Shown here: positions 1-9,600 of the stretch, piece after piece | Layout: each line of letters begins with the position of its first letter | Numbering within the stretch: the first letter of the stretch is position 1 | Origin: Phoronis ovalis | Lineage: Eukaryota > Phoronida > Phoronidae | Assembly (NCBI GenBank): GCA_028565635.1 | Contig: JAOXYB010031510.1 | Span: 1 to 14,584 of the forward strand | Length of the DNA: 14,584 nucleotides | Direction of reading: 5' to 3' | Notes under the pieces: generated by a model | Database searches by the model: none | Told to the model about the DNA's origin: nothing | The model's input: the letters and a program-made list of their open reading frames with translations, nothing else | Translations under genes and position numbers: made by a program

Positions 1-2140
1 GTCGAAGTTTCGTAATGGCATTTGACCTACTTGTCAAGGTCATTTTACAATGTCACCTAGCCTATTACGCCCACCAAAATACAGTCTTCTAGAACCACCT
101 ATGAAACATTCAGGTAGGGCTCTGTCTTCGCAGCTATAAACATAATGTTACTTGCCCTTTGGAGAACAAACATGGCTGCCAGTCAGTCATATTGGAAGTA
201 ATCTAGGTCAAAAGTACACATAGCATGTACTGCAACATGGACTTACTCTATGCCGAATGTGAAATTGATCGGGTGAAAACTCATGGTTTTATTATGACTT
301 GCAATCTCGCTAACAAATATGCCTGCCAGTCGGCCATGTTGGAAGTAATCTGGGTCAATATTATATATAACCTGTACTTACTGTGTTGAATATGCAGCTG
401 ATCGGATAAAAACTAAAGCAGTTTTTGCAAGACAAAGAAAGTGTTAGCCCCGCAAAAAATTTCCATGAATCATTTTGGCATTTGACCTACTTGTCAAGGT
501 CATTTCAAAATGTTACCTAGCCTATTACACCCACCAACCTATGGGTTTCCTAGAACCACCTATGAATCGTCCAGGTAACGCTTCGTCTTCACAGCTGTAG
601 ACGCAACGTTACATGCCCTCTCAGGAACAAACATGGCTGCCAGTTGGCCATATTGGAAGTAATCCAGGTCAATATTACACATAACCTGTACTTTGACTAG
701 TATTTATTCTGTACCAAATATAGAGCTAATCTGATAAAAACTGAAGCAGTTATTGCGAGACAAAGAAGCGTTATGCACGGCAAAAAATGTCGAAGTTTCG
801 TAATGGCATTTGACATACTTGTCAAGATCATTTTAACATGTCACCTAGCCTATTATGCCCACCAACCAATAGCCTTCCTATTTCCACCTATGAATCATCC
901 ATGTAGGGCTCTGTCTTCGTGGCTATAAACGCAATGTTACGTGCGCTTTCGAGAACAAACATGTCTGCCAGTCGGCCATATTGGAAGTAATCTACGTCAA
1001 TAGTACACATAACATGTACTGCGACTTGGACTTGCTCTGTGCAGAATATGAAACTGATCGGATATAAACTGAAGGTGTTATTATGATGTGCTATCTCACT
1101 AACCAACATGGCCACCAGTCGGCCATGTTGGAAGTAACCCAAGTCAATATTATATATGACCTGTAGTTTGTCCTGTATTTACTGTGTACTGAATATGGAG
1201 CAGATCAGATAAAGACTGATGCAGTTATTGCGAGACAAAGAAAGTGATAAGCACGACAAAAAATGTCCAAGAATCATTTCAGCATTTGACCTACTTCTCA
1301 AGGTCATTTTAAAATGTCATCTAGCCTAGGCCGCCCACCAATCTATGGCCTTCCTAGAACCACCTTTGAATTGTCCAGGTAGCGCTTCGTCTTTGCGGCT
1401 ATAGACTTATTGTTACGTGCCCTTTCGAGAACAAACATGGCAACCAGTCGGCCATATTGGAAGTAATCTAGGTCAAAAATAAACATAGCATGTACTGCAA
1501 CCTGGACTTGCTCTGTGCAGAATACGAAACTGATCGGATATAAACTGAAGGTGTTATTATGACATGCAATCTCGCAAACCAACATGGCCACAAGTCAACC
1601 ATGTTGGAAGTAATCCGAGTCAATATTATGCATAACCTGTACTTACTGTGTACCGAATATGGAGCTGATCGGATAAAGACTGATGCAGTTATTGCGAGAC
1701 AAATAAAGTGTTACGCACGACAAAAAATGTCCAAGAATCATTTTGGCATTTGACCTACTTCTCAAGGTCATTTTAAAATGTCACCTAGCCTAGGCCACCC
1801 ACCAATCTATGGCCTTCCTAGAACCACCTTTGAATCATCCAGGTAGCGCTTCGTCTTAGCGGCTATAGACTTATTGTTACGTGCCCTCTTGGGAATAAAC
1901 ATGGCCACCAGTCGGCCATATTGGAAGTAATCAAGGTCAAAAGTATGAGCGACCACCTGCACTTTGACCTATATTTGCTCTGTGCCAAATATGAAGCTGA
2001 TCAGGGAAAAACTGAAGCTTTTATTGCGAGACAAAAAAGTGTAACATAACGCCTACAGTACGACTATATGCCCATCCACCACTATGTGGATGGGCATACA
2101 AACTGAAGCTGTTATTGTTTGACAAAGAAAGACATATAAC
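1..2140. repeat. Satellite-like tandem array, ~460-bp units with internal 147-bp subrepeats
   Basis: The marker phrase gcatttgacctacttgtcaa, with small changes, recurs at about 18, 478, 806, 1282 and 1746, giving units of about 460, 328, 476 and 464 bp and a last partial unit. Within full units a second-level repeat is visible: the 'ccagtcggccat.ttggaagtaatc' segment appears twice, 147 bp apart, in units 1, 3 and 4. Unit 2 and the last unit have only one copy, which explains most of their shortness. Copies differ by scattered substitutions, so the array is not recent. The left end is cut by the window. Short open frames inside it recur with the unit and show no domain, so I treat the array as non-coding. 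Confidence 0.93.
2067..2098. repeat. Perfect 13-bp inverted repeat (hairpin) at the array's right end
   Basis: The arms at 2067-2079 (tatgcccatccac) and 2086-2098 (gtggatgggcata) are exact reverse complements, with a 6-nt loop (cactat). The array's unit end, 'aaactgaagct.ttattg..agacaaa', occurs both before it (about 2008) and after it (about 2099). The hairpin therefore sits between two copies of the unit tail. It may mark an element end or a junction between inverted copies. Confidence 0.85.
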
Positions 2141-2997
2141 AATATAATGAGAATGATGACAACAACGCTGAGCTTACGACTATGTGCGTGCATATACAGT
2201 TACATGTACATGATTTTTTGCACTTTGTACCTTGATAATGATCCACATCTAATTGTTGCTTTTCCTTCAATTTGATATTATCATAACCACATTCTGTATA
2301 ATCGTTTGTCGATATCTCATCTTTATCCTAAAATGAGTCAGAAACTACTAGCTGACGAATGACATTATAGTACTAGTGGTTAATATATAGTCATGGTGAT
2401 TTGTAGCTGGAAAATGAAATCTATTTTAAGCAGTGCTCTGTGTGATTTAGAAACATAATAATTCAATCCCCCAAATAGTTAGACCCGGTCTTACTTTCAA
2501 GACTGGGTATTAATTTGAACATAAGAGCCAGGTCTGACTATGAGGGTAATACGTTAAATTGCTTTGGTAATCTCAAGGGGAATGTATCTATTGTTGCGTA
2601 CTTAGTAAGTTTGCTTGCTCAAGCACCTCAGGCTGAAGCTCACACGCAAGCTGTACTTTTAAATAACCATAATGCTAGCTGTGAGATATAGTCTTGTAAA
2701 TAAACAAGTATTCCATTTTTAGCTACACCTATGTAACAGCAAATACCTAAAACAAAAGTTAAAATTAGGTTCAGCGGCCTGTTAAGAAACAAACTTTTAC
2801 TAGCTTACAATTAATTTGTATGTTTGACATGCACAAACATCTCTAGCATTGTAGATAAATTAAATGTAATGTAGTTCACATAATTTGACCTTGAATATCT
2901 TGGTCAAATTTAAAAGTCAAAGAATCATGTTGCAGTTACCAACAAGCATGCATGACTTTATGGAATGATATTACCATCTGTTATACATACTGCTTAC
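2141..2997. other. Intergenic stretch with no gene; two small hairpins
   Basis: No convincing exon or long frame is seen here. There are two short inverted repeats. The first pairs 2483-2492 (acccggtctt) with 2499-2508 (aagactgggt), nine of ten bases matching. The second is an exact 9-bp pair, 2882-2890 (aatttgacc) with 2902-2910 (ggtcaaatt). The right part, about 2900-2997, lies immediately downstream of the retrotransposon's stop codon and may include its 3' untranslated region, but no clear tail or target-site duplication is visible. Confidence 0.5.
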
Positions 2998-5190
2998 TTA
3001 TTCCTCTTTATTCCCGCTGGAACATGAGGCTACAACCTTTGACCACCACACTGATCTATCCTTGGCCAACTTCTACGTCTCTCCACACCGCATTTGTATA
3101 TCTTTCAGATCTGCATCAACAGTCTTTCTTCAATTATTTTTCGGTCTTCCTTGTTTTTGTTTTGTGGAGTCTATCTCATTCCAATTTTAGTAATGCTTTT
3201 CTGTGGCATTCAAAGCACATGTCCCAACCACCTTAATCTTGTCTACCTGATTATCTCTGTACTGATCTTACCTGACTTGTTCTTATGGTAAAGGTCATAG
3301 TTGGAAATCTTGTTTGGCCAGAAAATTCTATAATTATATATTTCGTAGATATTAGTTGTGGAAGTACCAAGTTCATCGCTGTCTTCCTTTGTAAAACGTT
3401 AACATTCAGAGGTGTAAAGTAGCACTGAATTTACATTGCTTTTATAGAATTCTATCTTTAACTGTATACATTGTATCTTTTATCTCCATATGGACCAAAG
3501 TTTCTGGAATGCAACTATCACACAGTTAAGTTTTGATTTAATGTCTTTTTGTGTCCACTGTCATTGCTGACAGGTTGCCAGAGTAAATAAAATCTGTTGT
3601 TTTTGTAATATTTCACTAATATTCATGGGATGGCCTGGCATCACATCATTAAAGATCATTTTGGTTTTGCAATTATTTATATCAAGTCCAACCTGCTTTG
3701 CATAGTTACACAGCTTCTCGGTCTGCTCTTGCACAATGACAAATAGGTCTGACGATAGAATACATCTCCTTTGCACTCTAGTTTATACAAGGAACCAATC
3801 AGAAATGTTGCTATCTATTATAACACTACATTCAAAATGGTTGTAACACTAGCTGTTTAATGGGCAGTCACTATCTTTGGTGGAATTCCATATGCACCTA
3901 GTATTCCATAAGCTGTAATAATGGATACTATCGAATTCGTTCTTAAAGTCGATGAAATTGACAAATAGTGGCAGATTCCATTTTAGACATTGTTCTATGA
4001 TGTTTCGTAGCACAAACCTCTGGTCAATGCATCTTTTACCTTTTTGGAATCCAGCTTTTTCTTGATGAAGCTTTGAATCAATTGATTTGTCGATTTGATG
4101 GAATTTGTAGAAAACTTTGTTTGCCAGACAGGAGAGAAATACTTCTCCGGTTGACACATTTTATCAGTTCCCCTTTCCTTGTTAGTCTGACAATAAATCC
4201 TATTGTCCAATCTTTAGGAAGGCCATCTTTTTCCCAGATATTGGTGAAAAGATCTGTTAGTACTTGTGTACCCATGACTACTGTATGTCAGTTTTAAGTA
4301 TTTCTGCATAAATCATGTTGATGCCTGATGCTTTGCCAGCCTTCATGGCTTTGATTGCTAGTCTTACTTCATCAGCATTTGGTGTATTTGTGTTTATGTT
4401 AAGCATTGCAATTGATGGTGTTGCAAATCAGGGTTACCAAGTTCTGGGTGGTTAAGTATATTCTGGAAAAGATTTCACCCATCTATCTGCTTGTTCTTGT
4501 TCTGTAGTGATGGATTTTCCAATTTAATTTGTCTTTGACAGGTACGGTATGTCTTGGTTTATCTTCACTCAGTTTAAGAGTAATCTTCTAGACAACGCTG
4601 AGTTCACCATGTTGTGCTGTTTTTTTTCAGTTTGTGCTTTTCTGTCTATTTAATTTCTTTTGTCTTTCCTGGCATTTTTTTAACCTCTTTATCTTTTAGC
4701 CCGCTACACTTTACCCACAGGTTCTTTTTTTTCCACGTTCAGTCTATCTTTTACGAGTTTCCATGTACTTGTTGATAATCAATCTTTATCTTTACATTTC
4801 TTGTAATCAAACACATTCCTGCAAGTTTCTTTTTGTGCTGTGATGACTTTACCCCATATAGCTGTTCAATGTTGTCTTTTTCTGGACTTTTAACTTCATT
4901 TTCCAATTGCTGAAATGGTTTTGAGTTAAAAGGCAAACTTTGACTTAATTTCTGGATCTTTGAGCTTGGTGATGTCGGCTCTTTGCCTTGTTTGTGTCTG
5001 GGCTATCTTCCTAAGTGTGAGCTTTACATCTGAAGCCAGTATAAAGTGATTGCTGTTTACATCTGTAAGGTTGTAGTAAGTTATGAATTTAAAGATGTCA
5101 TTTGATTTATTAACAATTGAGTGCTTAACATGCACATGCCAGATTTATATGAGAGTCCAAATATATTTCAAACTGTATGAAACTGAAGGG
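2998..5190 (-). pseudogene. Decayed non-LTR retrotransposon (LINE) ORF: endonuclease end, reverse transcriptase, C-terminal domain
   Basis: Reading the minus strand from about 5190 down gives, in order but in shifting frames, the conserved blocks of a LINE polyprotein. The end of the AP-type endonuclease (near ILASDVKLTLRK and ITKLKDPEIKSKF, 5040-4920) leads to an N-terminal RT block (AIKAMKAGKASG, near 4340) and then QVLTDLFTNIWEKDGLPKDW (4270-4200). Next come AGFQKGKRCIDQ (near 4045), the motif-A region FVNFIDFKNEFDS (near 3940) and a degraded motif-B region RVQRRCILSSDLF (near 3760). The thumb QVGLDINNCKTKMI (near 3680), the C-terminal domain (SVLLYTSE near 3430; WPNKISNYDLYHK near 3310) and the end KDRSVWWSKVVASCSSGNKEE with its natural stop at 3000-2998 complete it. 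Frameshifts and in-frame stops are numerous. The sequence passes directly from motif B (LFVIV) to QEQTEKL, so the segment that should carry the catalytic (F/Y)xDD box is gone. The 5' end is truncated inside the endonuclease. The clade (RTE-like or a relative) is not resolved. The element is dead and cannot code for an active enzyme. Confidence 0.9.
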
Positions 5191-6461
5191 TATTCCAACA
5201 AAAATCCTATTTGAAATTGATGCTTAGTTTTTTCCTGTCTCGAAATGACAGAACATTGTCTCCCACCAGGTAACGCTTCCATTGTTGTGACATTTAGAAG
5301 GGTGATAGGCATCAGATCAGATTCGCTTGAAGCCGAAAATGTTTAAATGCCAGACAAAATTTTGTAAAATGTCTAATAAAATGAAAAATATATTTCCACA
5401 TTGGTTCTTGGTTCCAATGCACAACACATGCTGCTTAATTTACATTAAGATTTACATATACCATAACAGATATAATACTAATTGTTATACTAATTTGGAG
5501 GAAACCATGGTAATGGATGTCACACTATCAGATGTTACATGATATCCCCACTGCATGCTCAACAGGGAAAACAAGAGAATCAGTCAATCTCTTGATAGTT
5601 TACCTTACAGTAAATGTTATTGACTTCAACACTAACTGCATGTTTACTATAAGAATTATCATTGTCATTAGTAACTTCATTCATCAAGAATTCACCAATT
5701 ACATGCTGTCGCTTATCAGCAACAACTGAATGTCATCAAACAACTTTACTGTTATTTCTAGTGACAATGTAACCCACAATTGCCCTCCTGCTGGGTAACC
5801 ATTTTGTATGATGTTCCTTGCTGCTTTCCAGGTCTTGTAAATTGACAGTGTATAGTAGCTAAATTAGCTGATGCAGATATATCACTCTATTTCATTATTT
5901 TTTTCCTGGTGCCGACTTTGAGAAATTATATTTTACTTTTGATTTTTAAAATGTACGCTTGGCATAGGTTGTCTATGCAGAGAATTACATGTATGGTATG
6001 CATATTAACAAAAATAATATTTTCTTGATCCATTGGGTCCATGTCGATAGTCTGAAGCTTTGCTGGTCCGAAGGTTCATTAGTCCGGGAAAAAAACAGTA
6101 TAGGGCTCTGACAAACCTGTGTTATCTTGATATATCCCGGAATAAATACTTTAAAAGGGTTTCCCGTGCGCACATTTAACGATTCCATCGTTTCCTGCTA
6201 CTACAATTCTATTGCTTCTATTATTTATTGCTTCTTTTTCTTCCTTTTTATGTGAATAATTAAAGCATAACGAGTCATATACAGCCTGTAATAAGTGTTA
6301 TAATGCTTCTGTCTCTTTTGAGGTCCTGTACGGATATTTTGAATATCACGTACATTCTTCTTTTAGCTATATAATAATAGCAAGATCACAAACAGAATAG
6401 TTGATATTTAATGATAATGTACCAGAAAGAGTTCTCACAGTGCATAGTGATTGTAATCTTT
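5191..6461. other. Intergenic stretch, nothing recognised
   Basis: This AT-rich sequence holds only short open frames in several directions, without domains, good splice pairs or codon bias. Near 6060-6090 the phrase 'ggtccgaaggttcattagtccggg' looks like a fragment of a simple interspersed repeat. The stretch probably lies between the 3' end of the minus-strand receptor-like gene and the retrotransposon. Confidence 0.4.
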
Positions 6462-6471
6462 TTTATTTATT
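6462..6471 (-). promoter_or_regulatory. Overlapping polyadenylation signals (AATAAATAAA)
   Basis: On the minus strand AATAAA occurs twice with overlap, at 6471-6466 and 6467-6462. This is about 65-75 bases after the stop codon of the proposed last exon of the receptor-like gene (stop at 6540-6538). The position fits a 3' end, but AATAAA is frequent by chance in AT-rich DNA. Confidence 0.4.
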
Positions 6472-6537
6472 TTCATCTGTTACGTGTATGTCCAAGTTCT
6501 TTTTCATGGAACACAAATGAGTATTAAGGTTTCTAAC

Positions 6538-6648
6538 TCATTTTGTTTGATAACACTGTTTTCTTCTTTTAGAATGAGTAATAATGATATTAAAAAATGG
6601 ATTTTTTTTGTGCCGCCGTCGCGTAACTCTCTTATGATCTGCTTTTGT
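6538..6648 (-). CDS. Tentative last exon: basic C-terminal tail
   Basis: A strong acceptor (catttcttttcctgattttag|ACA) is followed, in the phase required by the preceding exon, by 36 sense codons and a TGA. The peptide is very basic (TKADHKRVTRRRHKKN; later SKRRKQ). AATAAA signals follow about 65-75 bases downstream. The alternative is a 74-codon frame starting with ATG at 6728 on the same strand (MMADREQNDDPNKV...), which covers the same bases in another frame but does not match the splice phase. The local CpG content is higher than nearby. I hold this exon as likely but unproven. Confidence 0.38.
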   Translation of the reverse strand, partial: TKADHKRVTRRRHKKNPFFNIIITHSKRRKQCYQTK

Positions 6649-9600
6649 CTAAAATCAGGAAAAGAAATGTTTTTTTGTAGGTTTAACACTTTGTTAGGGT
6701 CATCGTTTTGCTCGCGATCTGCCATCATGTCAGTACTTGACAGTGGGATAAAAGCAACTGGTGTGTGTGTGTACGTCTAAGCTGCTGCATCAAAAGTGGG
6801 AACCGACATCGGTAAAACACTAACACTGGTACAAAAAAACGGACAAAAAATTGTTCTCTTGTTTAGTTATAGCATACTGACTATTTATATTCAACGAGTG
6901 GGTGAAAATCTGCTGTACAAGATGTGCGAGAATGAGTTCCCTACACGATAAAAAGAAAATAACAAAATTTTATTTTGCTACAATATGTGAATATACATGT
7001 GTACTAATAATACTAACTTTAACTTTATATCCAGACAATTTTAGATGAAGCAAAACAAAATTATAGGTCTGAGTTTAAGCAAAATACAGGAGCTGTAGAA
7101 ACACGGTATTTCCCTTTCATCCCACCCTTGCCTCTGTCTTATGCCACAATATTAATCGTTGTCTGGTTATTTGCCCTATGTTTATCGTATGGTGTGATGA
7201 CAAAATGTGGTTATACACATGAGATGAAGAAGTGCAGAGAGCATGCCAGGGCCATCAGAACTTTTTCAAAAGGGGGCGCATTTGTAGAGTTTTTAGAATT
7301 ACAGATTTCAGAAAATATCAGTTCAGTAATTGAAAAAGGTCTCTAAAACGTCTCCGTGCTGCCAAAAACAATTAACAAGCAAAAAAAGAGAAAAAGGCCA
7401 TTTACACTCCAATTGTAACAATACGCCAGCATAAGTGCTAATGTAAACAAAAATCTTTCTGTTTCAAATAGGGGTGCCCGTGTTTTCATGTCAGTTCATC
7501 AAAAAAGGGGAGTGCGTTACTATTTGAAAGGGGGTGCGTTAACATTACATTAATGGTCCTCCCATTTCAAAAGGGGGTGCATTATTAATAAATATGTTCC
7601 TCCCAATTCAAAAGGGGGTGTATTCGCACCCAACGCACCCCCCCATCTGATGAGACGTACTGCATGCCAACATTATATGTAGAAGTACGCCCCAGTGATT
7701 TGACAAACTGTACCGTTATTTCATGCACAGAATATAGATATAAGTATTTCCTATCATATCAGTTATTTATTCACTGATTGTAATATCTTTCTTAGTGTAA
7801 GCATTGTAACGGTGTTTAACTTACCTGCTGCAGTAGGGTGACTCCTTCATTGTCTTCATTGATAGAACTCTCCTTATTATGTTCAAGATTACATTCCACA
7901 AGTGCATGCTGAAAAGTTTTACCAGATGACCATCAAAATTCCTAATCAGTTTGAAAGTAATTAGTTAAAAAATCAAAAATCCACACCTACTTCAAATATT
8001 GTGGGATGTATCCTAAAAGAATTACTCATAACATGTGATCTTTGCTAGGATGATATTCACCACATTTTAATGCTTGTAGATGCATGAGTGATATTCCATA
8101 AATTAATGTTATTTCACCTTTCTTTAATAAGACAATTAATAATAATTCTGAGGAAGTACAATAAATTTGCAATGAAATTAACATCTGCTAAACCAGAATA
8201 CATTAAAAATTCAGTACATCAGTAATAAATATGATTGATGCTTACAGGTATAAAGTATTAAGTATAAAACACTTGCTTGTCTCAATTTCGTAATGGTTTC
8301 CAAAAAAAGTGTATGCAAACCTATTTGTAATGACAGTGGCTCCATTTATATATTGTTATCTGAACCACATTTGGTCTTGACATGTAGTGACATCTTTTGT
8401 GATTTTATTATATCTGTGTACCAGCATATATACTGATTTACATAATAGAAAGCTATTGTGTACAGTGTATTGATAGTCAAATAGACAGGGTTGACAGTAC
8501 ACAAGCCACTGTATGTATTTGACATGTGTTACTTGAGCTTTGTTCTTTAAGCTGTGCAGATGTGTTGGTTTTGAATTTATGGAAAGATTGTAGAATTTGT
8601 TGCTGTAATTATGAGACACCAATTAGGTATGTTGCTTTTTACTACTTTATGATTTACCAGTTTATTGTATTGTTTAATTCCCTCAATTTTGTGTATTTTT
8701 ACACTTTGTTTATGTAATTATGAATGACTGTTATTTTTTGTATTCTTTGTAGTTTCACAGAAATCATGGAATTATTGCAAATAAATGTTCCTATTATCCA
8801 GTTGAAACAGTGTCTTTTCGATTGATGAAGTCGAAGCACTATTGCACACTAGGGTGAAGTTGACATACCATAACAACCACTACACTACTTGCTAGCTTAC
8901 ATACTTCAACTGAGGTAATAATTACCATGGAAACCAAACAAATCATTGCTTACAGAAAAACACGAGCGAAGAACTATGACTTTATGTCATTATATTCATT
9001 ACAAATTCTTACAGATGTTATTATAAAGTAGTGCAATACAGCACTTGCTCATATTTTAAGCAAAACTTATTGCAGGTCATAATGGCTTAGGTGGTAGGTA
9101 CCGGACTGCAAATTGAATGATTGCAGATTCGAAATGCATGGCTCATTAGTGATTGTGCTCTTAAGCAAAACACTTTACCGGCCTGATAAGCTTTTTTCCA
9201 CCCAGGTGTAAAAATGCTGTGGGTACCACTCTGAGTCGCTTAATGTTACAGAAACCGGCATAAGCCCTGGTCTGATAGGCTAAATATGGCTTGGAACAGA
9301 TTTTACTACCAATGTCTATTAAAGAAGCCGACATTTTCAAACAAATACAAGCTAAACCGATACTGGTATCATGCTGCTGCAACATGGATGAATACTACAA
9401 CACTGCTGGAATAATGCTGGCTTAACTTTTTAGGAAGTATGTACTTTGGTATGCTGGATTCATGCTGGGATAACTTGAACATTTTGGCAAGTAAATTAAG
9501 TTAGTATGCTGGGATAATGCTGGCTTGTCTTTGGTTGCTGCAATCATGCTGGGATTATATACTTAATTATTTAAGCAAGTAAATTTGAATTCATGCCGGG

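Noticed and set aside
888-1753. Short open frames on both strands within the tandem array
   Set aside because: They recur with the repeat unit, differ by frame-breaking changes between units and show no domain.
1-2140. CRISPR array
   Set aside because: Units of about 460 bp with diverged copies in a eukaryotic-looking sequence are unlike short direct repeats with unique spacers.
2952-3291. Plus-strand open frames of 94 and 65 codons
   Set aside because: The minus strand here encodes the C-terminal end of the retrotransposon ORF, including its stop; the plus-strand frames are shadows.
4073-4297. Plus-strand 74-codon open frame
   Set aside because: Antisense to conserved reverse-transcriptase blocks.
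5327-6188. Several open frames of 67-71 codons
   Set aside because: Length is ordinary for AT-rich DNA and no domain, splice pair or start context supports them.
9078-9150. A genuine tRNA gene
   Set aside because: A- and B-box-like words are present, but no full cloverleaf stems form and the sequence continues into a typical SINE body.
9161-9385. Minus-strand 74-codon open frame
   Set aside because: It is the reverse complement of the SINE body, a non-coding element.
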